Below, in pieces: positions 37,296 through 46,759 of a DNA stretch of 64,000 nt. The notes under the pieces were generated by a model, which was given only the letters and a program-made list of their open reading frames with translations, was not told the origin of the DNA and made no database searches. The stretch spans positions 7,846,167 through 7,910,166 of the forward strand of contig NZ_AP018227.1 of assembly GCF_002368095.1 (NCBI RefSeq), in the 5' to 3' direction. Numbering within the stretch: the first letter of the stretch is position 1; each line of letters starts with the position of its first letter. The position numbers were made by a program, and so were the translations under genes. This DNA comes from Calothrix parasitica NIES-267. Its GTDB lineage: Bacteria > Cyanobacteriota > Cyanobacteriia > Cyanobacteriales > Nostocaceae.

Positions 37296-38061
37296 CATGT
37301 GTAGTCGTGACTTACAGTCGCCAGGTATGAATAGAATTTTACTTTCCATTTAGATCGGGACTTACCCAATTGTCACAATACTCGGCTGGTGCGTGACACT
37401 GAAAATATTGTGACTACGTTCCTGCTTTGTTCAAAGTGTCACAGCACCCTACTAGCAAAATGTGTCGCTTGCGTAATTCCTAAGTACTTAGACAAAATTA
37501 ATTGTATATTTGTGATTGCGAGTTGAACGAAGTGAAACGAAGCAACCGCAATACTTTGAGATTGCTTCCCTGCGGTCGCAATGACACATTTATTTGTGTC
37601 CAGATACTTATAAATATTAAATATACGTGTTTTATCGCATTTAAACTAGGATTGCTATAGTCGCACTATCGTATTTTAAAATTTTCTTGTCATATAAATA
37701 GCTGCAATTAATACGCTGTAAAATTAAAAATTTATCAGGTAAAAGCGCGCTTACAATCGAGAAATTAACTTAATCCAGTAACTCCGAAACAAGCGCGTAG
37801 ATTGCTTGAAAAAGTTAAGGCTGCGGTAATAGAATGTATCCCTTTACCTTCATACTTAAAAAAGTAATTAATAAAGCAATAATTAGACCGTTAACTTTTA
37901 TGAGAAAAATAAATTCATATTTCAATATGGCTAACGGCTGCCCTAAGTAGGTAGACGTAATTAAATATAAGATAAGACCTCACTCTGTCTCCGGCTTCCC
38001 TCTCCTTAATAAGGCTACCGTGTACACAGAAGTATTAGAATTTGCTTTCACAGTGTTTTTA

Positions 38062-38137
38062 TCCCCCCTAACCCCCCTTAAAAAAGGGGGAATCTGAAAT
38101 TAAAGTCCCCCTTTAAAAGGGGGATTTAGGGGGATCT
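38062..38137. repeat. GATCCCCC palindromic element
   Basis: ATCCCCCCTAACCCCCCTTAAAAAAGGGGGAATCTG and, inverted, AGTCCCCCTTTAAAAGGGGGATTTAGGGGGATC. It matches the element at 29890-30035 in both arms and sits inside a CTCTCC/GGAGAG repeat copy, so it inserted later. Confidence 0.8.
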
Positions 38138-38341
38138 GACGAGATGTGTGTACACCGTAGCCTTAATAAGGAGAGGGATTGAGGGTGAGGTTTTATATTT
38201 AATTTGACCTACTTACTTAACAGCAACCCCAAAAATTAACTACCTATTGATATTCCGGATCAAAAATGGAAAATTAAATTTATAAAGAAAACTACAATAT
38301 CCCATACCAACTTCAAAACTAAAAGATAGAATAATTGCGGC

Positions 38342-39727
38342 GTGTCGCGAATTCTAACAATCATGGGAATATCAGCTATAGCTAGAGAAAAATTGCTTGC
38401 TCGTCAACAGCTACCGGATTTCTTCGGTGCTGAAGCAGTCAGACCCAGCTACGATGGACTTGGTTTGAGCAATATTGCATCTCTAGCAGTTGAATGGTTA
38501 GCTCCGGATGCTCCAATTTTAAACGAAACACCTGCAACACCTGCTTTCAATCCAGAATTATTAGCAGCATCTCAAGTATCTGAAGCTTGGAAATCTTGGC
38601 AAAATCAAGCACCGATAAATCATGTGGTGATGCTGATTATGGATGGTTTTGGTTACGAACAATTACAGTCTCTTACGAATTCCCAAGATATACCGAACAT
38701 CGCTAAAGCTTGTGAAAGTCCGCAAGCTTTTTTTATGGCTGCGACTTCAGTTTACCCTAGCACTACAGTTACTGCTTTAACTTCTGCTGCAACTGGTTAC
38801 GCTCCTGCACAACATGGGATGATGGCAACTAATCTCTATATGCGCGAACTTGGCTGTATCGTTAATTTTATTGGTTTTCGTCCTCAAACCGCTCCTGGTA
38901 GAGCTTCTTTTCCCGATAGTTTATTCAATCCTGAGAATTTGCTTCCCGTTCCAAACATATATTTACGCATGGAAAAAGCGGGAATAGATGTAGAAATTAT
39001 TAATTTTGAACAGTTTAAACAAACAAGTATTAGTCGATTTACTAGCGCTGGTGCGGATGCTGGAAACAATGGTTTTAAAGGTTATCGCACACCTTCGGAT
39101 GCTTTTTCTCAATTACGCGAAAATTTATTAGCAAAAAACAGCAATCAGAAGAGTTTTACTTATTTATATGTACCTACTATAGATTCAGTTTCTCACCGTT
39201 ACGGGCCGTTGAGTTCTTCTTATAAAGCAGAAGTAGCGACTTTAGATTTTGCTCTTAATAAACAACTAATTGAACCTTTAGCTGGTCGCAATGATACCGT
39301 TTTGTTAGTTGTAGCAGACCACGGTCAAAGATATAGTAATTTAGAAAATACACTTTGGTTGGAACAGCATCCCGAATTAACTCGAAATTTATTTGCTCCG
39401 GTAACGGGTGAGTCTAGGGTTCGTTATTTACACATTAAACATGATAAACAAGCTGCTGTTTCAGATTATATTAAGCAAAATTTTAGTGAAAACTTTTTTA
39501 CCATAACTAAATCTGAAGCGATGGAAAACGGTTTATTTGGAATTCCCGGTAAACCTTTGGGTAGAGAAGCTGAAGATAGAATTGGTGATTTACTACTAAT
39601 TTCCCATAAAGATTGGATATGTCGTCAGCATATTACGAATGAAGAACGCTTACATACGCATCTTGGAGTCCATGCAGGTTTAAGTAGTGCTGAGATGTTG
39701 ATTCCGTTTCTTGCTTATCGGTTTTGA
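38342..39727 (+). CDS. alkaline-phosphatase-superfamily hydrolase (nucleotide pyrophosphatase/phosphodiesterase-like)
   Basis: A 454-461-residue metalloenzyme. Typical motifs are LIMDGFGYEQL (first metal-binding Asp), SVYPSTTVTALTSAATG with the nucleophilic Thr, DSVSHRYGP (His/Asp metal site), VVADHGQRYSN, and a late HLGVHAGLSSAEMLIPFL with the last metal His. This is the phosphodiesterase/nucleotide pyrophosphatase layout. Start may be the GTG at 38342 or the ATG at 38363; no Shine-Dalgarno decides. No signal peptide is visible, so it is probably cytoplasmic. The substrate is unknown. Confidence 0.82.
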   Translation: MSRILTIMGISAIAREKLLARQQLPDFFGAEAVRPSYDGLGLSNIASLAVEWLAPDAPILNETPATPAFNPELLAASQVSEAWKSWQNQAPINHVVMLIMDGFGYEQLQSLTNSQDIPNIAKACESPQAFFMAATSVYPSTTVTALTSAATGYAPAQHGMMATNLYMRELGCIVNFIGFRPQTAPGRASFPDSLFNPENLLPVPNIYLRMEKAGIDVEIINFEQFKQTSISRFTSAGADAGNNGFKGYRTPSDAFSQLRENLLAKNSNQKSFTYLYVPTIDSVSHRYGPLSSSYKAEVATLDFALNKQLIEPLAGRNDTVLLVVADHGQRYSNLENTLWLEQHPELTRNLFAPVTGESRVRYLHIKHDKQAAVSDYIKQNFSENFFTITKSEAMENGLFGIPGKPLGREAEDRIGDLLLISHKDWICRQHITNEERLHTHLGVHAGLSSAEMLIPFLAYRF

Positions 39728-39796
39728 GAATAGCTATAATAATTAACTCCTCACTACCAATTACCAATTACCAATTACCAATTACCAATTATCTAA

Positions 39797-39825
39797 AAAC
39801 CCGGTTTTTTCAAAAAACCGGGTTT
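39797..39825. terminator. bidirectional hairpin between convergent genes
   Basis: A perfect inverted repeat AAACCCGGTTTTTT-c-AAAAAACCGGGTTT between convergent stops at 39727 and 39861. It would act as terminator for both. The same palindrome occurs after the gene ending at 61414, so it is a repeated module. Confidence 0.75.
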
Positions 39826-39860
39826 CTAACAATACCAATAACTAGAGTTCATCTTCTTCA

Positions 39861-40367
39861 CTACAGTTGCTTTTTTAAAGATTGTAACGAAGCCCATCTA
39901 CTATCAACGGGTTTATCTATATCAATATCAGTATTTTGCTTCTGCTCAATTCCCGTACATTTTTCATCGCATAGCTGACGCTGGGGGATTTCTAAACACA
40001 TTTGCTCGTACAACCAACCGCTGGGATGAAAGTATCCATATGGTGATAAAGTTTCCACCAACTCATCTAAAGCAACTTCTTTTTCTGCAAGAAATTCTTC
40101 TTCAACTTCGGCTTGTTCGTCTAACCAAATAATTTCTGAAGTATCAACCAAAACGCGATTATTGTATTGTTGCAAGCAACGGTTGCAGGTCAATGTCATA
40201 ATTGCTTCAGCTTTAGCTGTTACTTGTAAGAAATTGCCGCGATGCTCTACACGGATATTTCCGCGAACTGGAGTTAAGGTATTTAAATCGGGAAAAAATT
40301 CTTTTACTTCAATTTCTTCTACTGGTTTTGACGCTTGAGCAAGTTGGGGAATATAAATTGCGTCCAT
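39861..40367 (-). CDS. YceD/DUF177 family protein
   Basis: A 168-residue protein of the DUF177 (YceD) family. In many bacteria yceD precedes rpmF and affects 23S rRNA or ribosome maturation; here it follows jag. A Cys pair (LTCNRCLQQ, about residues 57-62) is followed by more C-terminal cysteines (MCLEIPQRQLCDEKC), suggesting a metal-binding knuckle. I choose the ATG at 40367 (MDAIYIPQL), preceded by GGTGAG, over one at 40379. It is the last gene of the rpmH to yceD cluster, on the same strand, 127 bp after jag. Confidence 0.85.
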   Translation of the reverse strand: MDAIYIPQLAQASKPVEEIEVKEFFPDLNTLTPVRGNIRVEHRGNFLQVTAKAEAIMTLTCNRCLQQYNNRVLVDTSEIIWLDEQAEVEEEFLAEKEVALDELVETLSPYGYFHPSGWLYEQMCLEIPQRQLCDEKCTGIEQKQNTDIDIDKPVDSRWASLQSLKKQL

Positions 40368-40494
40368 ATTACTCACCATTTATCTATCTAAAATAATGCT
40401 CTGAGAAAGAAGGTTCGGGAATACATTGTCAAATATTTCTAACTAAATATTTCTTGTTAGGTATTTCGATATATCCCAAACCCTCAAACTGTAT

Positions 40495-41010
40495 CTACCA
40501 CGAAAAAGGACGTACAACCAAATGGCGATGTGGTTCTTTACCTTGGCTAAAGCTTTCTAAGTCTTCAAAGCCTTTTAATAAAGTATGAACTTGACGACGT
40601 TCGGCTGAACTGAGAGATTTTACTTCCACTTCTCGCCCGGTAGTACGGACTCTATCAATTACTTCGTCTATCATGTTGCGAATTTCGGCTAACCTTTGAA
40701 CGCGGTAGCCGTTAAGTTCTACTGTATAGGATGCTTGTTCCTCAGTTTCTTGGTTCAAGTTAAGAATAGAGTTTGATAGATACTGAATTGCATCTAGCAC
40801 TTTACCATCGCGTCCAATTAAATTTTGGATTTGAGTTTCGTTTAAGTTAGATTCCTCAATTTTCAACCAATAGCTATTAAGAGAAAGTGGGTCTTTTTCT
40901 CCCAAACTGCTTTCTTCTTTATCAACTTTAATCTCCACAGAGAACCCAGATAATTGCAGCAATTCTTTTAGCCACTGCTCCCCGCGTTGCATCCGAGTAT
41001 CGCTCATCAT
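40495..41010 (-). CDS. jag: KhpB/Jag-type RNA-binding protein (KH and R3H domains)
   Basis: A 171-residue RNA-binding protein. It has a KH domain with the GxxG loop (LIGRDGKVLDAIQYLSN, near 63-80) and a C-terminal R3H domain (SSAERRQVHTLLKG, near 138-152). It lacks the long N-terminal Jag domain, as in cyanobacterial versions. Its start at 41010 overlaps the yidC stop by one base, so the two are translationally coupled. Jag proteins bind small RNAs and mRNAs and affect cell elongation in other bacteria. Confidence 0.9.
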   Translation of the reverse strand: MMSDTRMQRGEQWLKELLQLSGFSVEIKVDKEESSLGEKDPLSLNSYWLKIEESNLNETQIQNLIGRDGKVLDAIQYLSNSILNLNQETEEQASYTVELNGYRVQRLAEIRNMIDEVIDRVRTTGREVEVKSLSSAERRQVHTLLKGFEDLESFSQGKEPHRHLVVRPFSW

Positions 41011-42161
41011 CAGCTTGTTGCTTTCTTTTTAGTACTTTTTGGTTCAAACGGTAGTGCTTTTGCTTCTGCGCTCAGAGCTTCTTTTTCTTGCGCGTCTACA
41101 ATCTTTTGCAGTTCTTCTGGTAAGGGTTCTTTGGAGAGGATGTAGGTTTGTAGAGTTTGGAAAATGTTCCCAATCACCATATACATCAATACCCCAGCAG
41201 GTAGGGGGAAGAATAAAAACATCCCTGAGAATAGAACCGGAGTTATTTTACTTACAGCATTCTGTTGAGGATTATCACTGGTGTTGCTTTGCCCGGAAAG
41301 TAATTGGCTTACGTAAAGCGAAATACCGAACATTCCAATCATTGTGACGATATCCCAACGAACTGTGCCGTCATCGTCAAAAGCGCCGACTCTACCTAAA
41401 GCCTTAATAAACAAAAATCCCGTGTCTGCTGCCAATCCAGGAATATTTCCTTGAATTGTGACATCTCCGGGCTGTAAAGCTTCTATATTACCTTCGGAAT
41501 CAATGCTGATTCGCTCTGCTCCTTTAGTTATCTTCCACTGAGGAAGCAACTTGTTCTTATTTTCTGGATGCTCTTCTAATACTTCTTCAAAGGGCTTACC
41601 ATCAACCGTTTGATATTCAAGCTTGGTATGTTCTCCTACAGCTAGCTTGTTTCCTCCAGGAAGAATCGCAGCTACTTTTAGACGTTCGCCTTCATCAATA
41701 TAAATACTTGAAGGTTTTGTGGCGAATGCAGCTGGTTGAATTCTTTCAATTTGTTCGCTAGGTAAAATCTGGAGATTGACATTATAGTTTGCAGTAGCGA
41801 AAGGCGAACCCCGCAATGTTGCAAAAAGTGCTAGCAATACAGGCATTTGCAAAAGCAACGGAAAACAACCAGCAAGTGGATTCCCAAATTCTTTTTGGGT
41901 ATTCATCATCTCTTCTTGCTGCTTTTGCGGGTCGTCTTTATATTTTTCTTTGACTTCCGCCATCCGCTTCTGCATTATCGGTTGGACAATCTTCATCCGC
42001 CGCATATTGCGTATTTGACCTACACTCAAAGGATAGAGCGAGAAGCGGATAATTAATGTTAGAGCAATAATTGCCAATCCATAGCTCGGTACAACGCTAT
42101 AGAACAAGTCTATGATTGGCAGCATTACATTGTTCGAGAGGAACCCAATACCAAAGTCCAT
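41010..42161 (-). CDS. yidC: YidC/Oxa1 membrane protein insertase
   Basis: This insertase puts membrane proteins into the bilayer, together with or without Sec. The protein of 383 residues shows the N-terminal helix ([20 protein letters not shown]) and the positively charged cytoplasmic hairpin ([30 protein letters not shown]). The hydrophobic core near 100-120 is [17 protein letters not shown], with the late helices after residue 260. It has a periplasm/lumen-facing insertion (about 130-250) of beta type, normal in cyanobacteria. It sits in the order rpmH-rnpA-PH-yidC-jag, as in most cyanobacterial genomes. Confidence 0.95.
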   Translation of the reverse strand: MDFGIGFLSNNVMLPIIDLFYSVVPSYGLAIIALTLIIRFSLYPLSVGQIRNMRRMKIVQPIMQKRMAEVKEKYKDDPQKQQEEMMNTQKEFGNPLAGCFPLLLQMPVLLALFATLRGSPFATANYNVNLQILPSEQIERIQPAAFATKPSSIYIDEGERLKVAAILPGGNKLAVGEHTKLEYQTVDGKPFEEVLEEHPENKNKLLPQWKITKGAERISIDSEGNIEALQPGDVTIQGNIPGLAADTGFLFIKALGRVGAFDDDGTVRWDIVTMIGMFGISLYVSQLLSGQSNTSDNPQQNAVSKITPVLFSGMFLFFPLPAGVLMYMVIGNIFQTLQTYILSKEPLPEELQKIVDAQEKEALSAEAKALPFEPKSTKKKATS

Positions 42162-42425
42162 TATTTTGAATTCAACCCTATAGACACTAAATTAACTGAA
42201 TCTAATTTATCTAAATCCTCAGAAAAAATGCGACTAGCTATCCTACGGATAGCCGCACATTTTTTAAATCCCGATATTGCAATCGGTGAGATAGATAGAG
42301 ATAGTACCAATTCAAAACTAAAAATTAAAAATTATTTTTAATTATTTTTCAGTTTATATTTCTTATTTTGAATTGATTTATCGGTGGATAATCGGCGACA
42401 AAAGCTGTTTGGGTGCTATTATCGG

Positions 42426-42818
42426 TTAGCTTTTCGCAGCATCGACAAATTTAGGATTTCTCGCAGCTACCTGTTGAGAAATATACTCGTAAGTCTTTCG
42501 GAACATAGGAACTGCTCGTAATTCTAAACGACTACCGTCTCTAAGGGTAAGCACCATATCACCCCATAAGCCAATACCACGGGGAACCTTAGCAATTTTT
42601 ACAATTTCCGAATAGATTAAGTCAGAACGGTCGCGTCCCATCCAACCACCAGTAACAGATATGCGACGGTCGGTGATACGGTAACGCAGCCATAATGCTC
42701 TCACAATAGCCCCGACAGCTAATGGTAGACCGACCAAAGTAAAACCAATCAGTATACCTATAATTAGATCCCCTACATGAGGACCACCCTCGTAATAAAC
42801 TTCTTCACGAATGCCCAT
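42426..42818 (-). CDS. PH-domain (DUF304-type) membrane protein
   Basis: A 130-residue protein with two membrane helices near the N-terminus (DLIIGILIGFTLVGLPLAVGAIVRALWL, about 17-45) and a bacterial PH-like domain (YRITDRRISVTGGWMGRDRSDLIYSEIVKIAK ... LRDGSRLELRAVP). This gene lies between rnpA and yidC in cyanobacteria. Its role is not known. The start at 42818 overlaps the rnpA 3' end by 14 bp, which argues for coupled translation. No catalytic residue is expected. Confidence 0.85.
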   Translation of the reverse strand: MGIREEVYYEGGPHVGDLIIGILIGFTLVGLPLAVGAIVRALWLRYRITDRRISVTGGWMGRDRSDLIYSEIVKIAKVPRGIGLWGDMVLTLRDGSRLELRAVPMFRKTYEYISQQVAARNPKFVDAAKS

Positions 42819-43233
42819 TAATGACCTCGGCTTTTACCAACAACTCCTCTAATTCTTGCAGAAATTGTTTGCTTCCGCACTCTTGTTGTACTGCTGTTGG
42901 TTTTACAACTACCACTAATCGCCATTTTGGGGCTAGTTGCGGCAATAATTCATATAGAACAGCTGCAATTTGACGTTTCAGTCGGTTACGAATTACAGCT
43001 TTTTTACTAACCTTAGTACTAATCGATATACCGATTTTAGGTGGAGTTAAATTTGAGTGCGTTTTATCTTCTCCTGTCTCTTGGGAAGTATCCGAAAAAG
43101 GTGGCTTATCATCACGCGGTGGCAATGCTCTAAGCGTCATGTAAGAACCATGACAGCGAAACCCTTCCCGGAAAACTGCCCTAAAGTCATGTCGGGACTT
43201 GAGCCGATTTGATTTAGGCAAAGCCATTTTCAA
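42805..43233 (-). CDS. rnpA: ribonuclease P protein component
   Basis: Protein subunit of RNase P, which trims tRNA 5' ends together with the RNA subunit. The 142 residues show the start LPKSNRLKSRHDFRAVFREG and the RNP motif KKAVIRNRLKRQIAA (near residues 80-95). A linker of about 20 Asp/Thr/Ser/Pro-rich residues (DDKPPFSDTSQETGEDKT) sits where related proteins are shorter, a common cyanobacterial variation. It is downstream of rpmH and overlaps the PH-domain gene by 14 bp. Confidence 0.93.
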   Translation of the reverse strand: MKMALPKSNRLKSRHDFRAVFREGFRCHGSYMTLRALPPRDDKPPFSDTSQETGEDKTHSNLTPPKIGISISTKVSKKAVIRNRLKRQIAAVLYELLPQLAPKWRLVVVVKPTAVQQECGSKQFLQELEELLVKAEVINGHS

Positions 43234-43262
43234 ATACCACTAATACCCAACCAATATACGAC

Positions 43263-43397
43263 TTAAACGCTCAAACGATGACGACCTTTCTTTCTTCTAG
43301 CTCGAATCACGTTTCTACCATCGGGTGTACGCATTCTCGCACGAAATCCAGATGTTCTCTTTCTCTTACGGCAAGTGCCGCCTAGCGTTCTTTTCAT
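43263..43397 (-). CDS. rpmH: 50S ribosomal protein L34
   Basis: A 44-residue basic protein: begins [20 protein letters not shown] and ends [11 protein letters not shown]. This is clear L34, part of the large ribosomal subunit. It was found by translating the minus strand by hand, since it is too short for usual ORF cut-offs. It heads the cluster rpmH-rnpA-PH-yidC-jag-yceD, all minus strand, 30 bp before rnpA. Confidence 0.97.
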   Translation of the reverse strand: MKRTLGGTCRKRKRTSGFRARMRTPDGRNVIRARRKKGRHRLSV

Positions 43398-43542
43398 AAA
43401 ATTTTCCTTCCCGGCACCGGTTAAAAATTACAATCCGTTATTATACCATCGAATTTTTTAAATTAAAAGAAAAAATCACGGATTTGGTGGATTAAGGGAT
43501 GGGGATTAAAAAAATAACAGATTCTTTTTATACATAAAGCGA

Positions 43543-43933
43543 ACTCATTTTGTAGGGTGTGTGACGGCTAAAATAATTTATCGACGTACAACGAAAATTT
43601 GGATAATGCCGTCACGCACCAATTGGTTGATAATGGTGCGTGACGGTAAATTAAAATTTTTTTATTACCTTTAATAAATTATCGTAACCGTCACAGCATC
43701 CTACAAAGAAAGAAAATAAAAAAGGGAGCTGTTTGGCTACTCATTTTGTAGGGTGTGTGACGGCTAAAATAATTTATCGACGTACAACGAAAATTTGGAT
43801 AATGCCGTCACGCACCAATTGGCTGACAATGGTGCGTGACGGTAAATTAAAATTCTTTTGTTATCTTTAATAAATTATCGTAACCGTCACAGCACCCTAC
43901 AAAGAAAGAAAATAAAAAGGGAGCTGTTTGGCT
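43543..43933. repeat. 196-bp tandem duplication of a palindromic element
   Basis: Two nearly identical units (43543-43738 and 43739-43933) each contain GTAGGGTGTGTGACGG...CCGTCACAGCA(T/C)CCTAC with an inner ACGCACCAATTGG...GGTGCGT palindrome. Each ends in AGAAAGAAAATAAAAAAGGGAGCTGTTTGGCT. The second carries the whole GGGAGC...GCTCCC terminator stem (43919-43937), the first only its left part. So the duplication took part of the terminator with it. Confidence 0.9.
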
Positions 43934-43938
43934 CCCAT
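43915..43938 (-). terminator. intrinsic terminator of the DUF2808 gene
   Basis: Read on the minus strand: GGGAGCC-aaac-AGCTCCC followed by TTTTTATTTTC, some 37 bp after the DUF2808 stop at 43975. A classic rho-independent terminator. Confidence 0.85.
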
Positions 43939-43974
43939 TACAAATGCTTTTTAAGTTCTAATTCCTAACTCTAT

Positions 43975-44499
43975 TTAATTAATCCCGATAATCCAAGTTC
44001 CTACATAGCGGGTTAACGCTGTCTTATCACCAGGAGATTGAATTAAGCAGTTAAAGTAGAAGGTTCCAGGAAAATCTGGGTTTTGCACGTTGTCTAACTG
44101 CAACTCGACTCTTTTTCCTGCGGGAATGGGTTCTTTAGGATAAATTTCAAGTACATTTCCTTTTTTATCCCATTTGACTTCAGAAACGGCTACTGTCTTA
44201 CCTTTCCCTCTTCCGACTTTGATTTCAATTTCGTCGGTATCGAATTCCCCGTCGTAGTAATCTGGGTAAGCGATGACAAATTTCTCTGCTGCCATCTTCA
44301 TTTTTTTAGCGGGAATTCTTAGACGGTATCTATCCCAGTCGCGTGTCTGGCCGCCAAAGTCTAATCGGTATGATAGCTGGTTTTCGCTCTTTACACCGCT
44401 AAACAAGGTCAATCCTGGTAAACCTTGTGCGGAGGTAATGGCTGGGACTCCCCCAAGCAAAAGGCCAGTTATAGCTACAGCAGAAAGCAAACGTCGCAT
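43975..44499 (-). CDS. DUF2808 exported protein
   Basis: A 174-residue exported protein of the cyanobacterial DUF2808 family. It has a signal peptide (RLLSAVAITGLLLGGVPAITSAQG, cleavage after about 25) and a beta-sandwich-like mature part (YRLRIPAKKMKMAAEKFVIAYPDYYDGEFDTDEIEI ... LEIYPKEPIPAGKRVELQLD ... YFNCLIQSPGD). I choose the ATG at 44499, which is preceded 8 nt upstream by GAGGAG, over the GTG at 44508. The function is unknown. It is a single gene with its own terminator. Confidence 0.85.
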   Translation of the reverse strand: MRRLLSAVAITGLLLGGVPAITSAQGLPGLTLFSGVKSENQLSYRLDFGGQTRDWDRYRLRIPAKKMKMAAEKFVIAYPDYYDGEFDTDEIEIKVGRGKGKTVAVSEVKWDKKGNVLEIYPKEPIPAGKRVELQLDNVQNPDFPGTFYFNCLIQSPGDKTALTRYVGTWIIGIN

Positions 44500-44539
44500 G
44501 ATAATCACTCCTCTGGCAAAAATGGGTCTGTTGTATTAA

Positions 44540-45598
44540 GGCTGTACGAAGTTAACGCTCGTAATTAAACTTTACTACTGAATCCCAGATACTGGACGTA
44601 AGTTACTTATAAAAAGTGTCTTTATAAGTATTATTGTCTATTCTTTTATTTTGAATATTAATTTAGATACCTATTACATGGTGATATTACTTAAGGCAAA
44701 CAAAATGTGCTTTAATCACTATCTATAGGAATCCGGTTTGAATATTGTTAGCGCAGCGTGTCCGTTAGGACATAAAAGGCGTTGCTAATTAAAAGTTAGG
44801 AGTGGCCAAAATAGGTATTTGTAGGGTGCATTACGCTATGACTAACGTCACCTTCGCTAACGCGATAAAACACCCTACGTATTAAAAAAAAATCAAATAG
44901 CAATCCTATATTTAGTTTTAGAAATTAATTAAAGCAGTAAAATGTTTTCCTCTTTACAAAATTAGCTAGAGCTTAAGAAAAGTTGAATGTGATGAAAAGT
45001 TGATAGTGTTTCTAAATATGTATAACTGTTTCGAGAATGAAGTATTTTGTAAAAAAAGTTGAAATTTAAAAGATAACAATTATCTGGTGAATTACGTTAT
45101 CTTCTAAAGGGCTGGTTTTCTCTAACGAGGCTGATTAAACAATATGATTGCTGGTTATTTGCCGACCTTGTACTAATATTGTACTAATAAAAATTAAAGC
45201 GAATAAAAATGTAGATAAATTATTATTAAATTATTAAAGTTTGAGGAATAACAGATATTAGTATAAGGAACTAAAGTTTCTCAGATGTAAACAAGTAGAA
45301 TTAGTATTGTTAAAGTATTGTTCAATCCCGAAAAAAAGTTAAAGATAAAAGCGTAAAGTTTGGGAATCAGCTTAGGATGAGCAGTACTTAAGTTTTGTTA
45401 ACAGCCTTTGATGGCTAAAGATTTTAAGGAGCTTTATCGGTTTTCATGGTCAAATGCAATCCGAGTCTTAACCGATGAACCTCTAGAAGCAAACCATTAG
45501 TAGCCGCAGTGGATAAACTACCAGTGCGCTTATCGCCTTACTTAAAGATATTTTCAATATTTTGATTGTTTCTAAAAAACTAACGATTAGGAGTATTC
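44540..45598. other. 1-kb spacer upstream of the transhydrogenase genes
   Basis: Contains the GTTAGCGCAGCGTGTCCGTTAGGACATAAAAGGCG palindromic repeat (about 44750-44785) and a GTAGGGTGCATTACGC...ACACCCTACG element (44820-44880). From 44900 it is AT-rich. There is a 29-codon ORF at 45411-45500, listed separately. The remainder up to 45590 should contain the pnt promoter and leader, with an AGGAG 7 nt before the pntA1 ATG. Confidence 0.4.
45411..45500 (+). CDS. candidate 29-aa leader ORF upstream of pntA1
   Basis: An ORF of 29 codons (MAKDFKELYRFSWSNAIRVL..., ending EANH) lies 98 bp before pntA1 on the same strand. It has no good Shine-Dalgarno and no known family. It may be a small regulatory leader or may be chance; I record it because the rest of the spacer is unexplained. 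Confidence 0.2.
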   Translation: MAKDFKELYRFSWSNAIRVLTDEPLEANH

Positions 45599-46759
45599 AT
45601 GAGAATCGCAGTTGCGAAAGAAATAGAAGCTAGCGAGCGTCGTGTCGCATTAATTCCAGATGTTGTATCGAAGCTGGTTAAACAAGGCTTTGAAGTATCT
45701 ATTGAATCGGGTGCTGGTGAAAAAGCATTGTTCAACGATTCTGATTACGAAGCTGCTGGAGCAACAATTATTTCTGATACTGCAAAACTGTGGGGTGAAG
45801 CAGATATTCTGCTCAAAGTAAGTCCACCGCAACAAAGAGAAGATGGTAGCGCGGAAATTGATTTATTAAAGGAAGGAAGTGTATTCATCGGATTCCTTAA
45901 TCCTTTACGAGACCCATCGCTAATTGAGCAGCTAGCGCAACGGAAAGTAACTGCTTTTAGCATGGAAATGATTCCCCGCACCACAAGGGCACAAAGTATG
46001 GATGCTTTATCTTCCCAAGCTTCCATTGCTGGTTATAAATCGGTACTAATTGCAGCCGAAGCATTACCAAAATATTTCCCTATGCTGACAACAGCAGCCG
46101 GTACCATTGCTCCTGCCAAAGTGTTTGTAATGGGTGCTGGTGTCGCTGGTTTGCAAGCTATTGCAACTGCAAGACGCTTGGGAGCTATGGTAGAAGCTTT
46201 TGATATTCGCGCTGCTGTTAAAGAAGAAGTACAAAGTTTGGGAGCGAAATTCGTTGAAGTTAAATTAGACGAAGAAACAGCTACCGCTGGTGGTTACGCT
46301 AAAGAGATTTCTGAAGAGAGTAAGAAGAAAACTCAAGAAGCAGTTAACGATAGAGTTAAAAATGCTGATGTCGTAATTACAACTGCTCAAGTACCGGGTA
46401 GAAAAGCGCCTCGATTAGTAACGGAAGAAATGATTGCACAAATGAAACCCGGTGCAGTAATTGTCGATTTAGCCGCAGACCAAGGTGGTAATGCTGCTTA
46501 TACTGAACCTGGTGGGAATGTAGTTAAAAACGGCGTAACAATTATCGGCCCAGTTAATTTACCTTCATCAGTACCGGTTCACGCCAGTCAGTTGTATTCA
46601 AAGAATTTAGTTTCATTGATGAAATTACTGGCAAAAGACAACGCTTTAAATTTAGATTTTGAAGACGATATTGTCAATGCTGCTTGCCTCACCCACAGCG
46701 GTGAAATTCGCAATCAACGCGTTAAAGATGCATTGCAAGCTTTAACAGTTAACAGTTAG
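45599..46759 (+). CDS. pntA: NAD(P) transhydrogenase subunit alpha, part 1 (NAD(H)-binding)
   Basis: This soluble domain I binds NAD(H) in the proton-translocating transhydrogenase, which moves hydride between NADH and NADP+. Protein of 386 residues: start MRIAVAKEIEASERRVALIPD, RAQSMDALSSQASIAGYKS near 125, GAGVAGLQAIATARRLGA (Rossmann, near 178). It is separate from the membrane part, as is usual in cyanobacteria. The last residues ALTVNS and the stop are written in TTAACAG heptamer repeats. pntA2 and pntB follow on the same strand. Confidence 0.94.
   Translation: MRIAVAKEIEASERRVALIPDVVSKLVKQGFEVSIESGAGEKALFNDSDYEAAGATIISDTAKLWGEADILLKVSPPQQREDGSAEIDLLKEGSVFIGFLNPLRDPSLIEQLAQRKVTAFSMEMIPRTTRAQSMDALSSQASIAGYKSVLIAAEALPKYFPMLTTAAGTIAPAKVFVMGAGVAGLQAIATARRLGAMVEAFDIRAAVKEEVQSLGAKFVEVKLDEETATAGGYAKEISEESKKKTQEAVNDRVKNADVVITTAQVPGRKAPRLVTEEMIAQMKPGAVIVDLAADQGGNAAYTEPGGNVVKNGVTIIGPVNLPSSVPVHASQLYSKNLVSLMKLLAKDNALNLDFEDDIVNAACLTHSGEIRNQRVKDALQALTVNS

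Larger units (their letters stand above)
37208..38341. repeat. 1.1-kb repeat-rich spacer
   Basis: No gene is seen. It contains, in order: the AAGTCCGGCGACCTGGACTT hairpin (37232-37251) and a terminator; a GTGCGTGACACT...AGTGTCACAGCACCCTAC palindrome (37391-37452); a TGATTGCGAG...GGTCGCAATGACACA element (about 37510-37590) related to 55215-55315; a split copy of the CTCTCC repeat interrupted by a GATCCCCC palindromic element (38062-38137). The nested arrangement of the last two is shown by CCTTAATAAGG remaining on both sides. Confidence 0.7.

Noticed and set aside
39724-39978. Plus-strand ORF after the phosphodiesterase-like gene
   Set aside because: Its start is made of ATTACCA repeats and the terminator hairpin; it is antisense to yceD.
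43263-43397. rpmH neighbourhood as the replication origin
   Set aside because: In many bacteria rpmH-rnpA lies near oriC and dnaA, but no dnaA gene or DnaA-box cluster is visible here.
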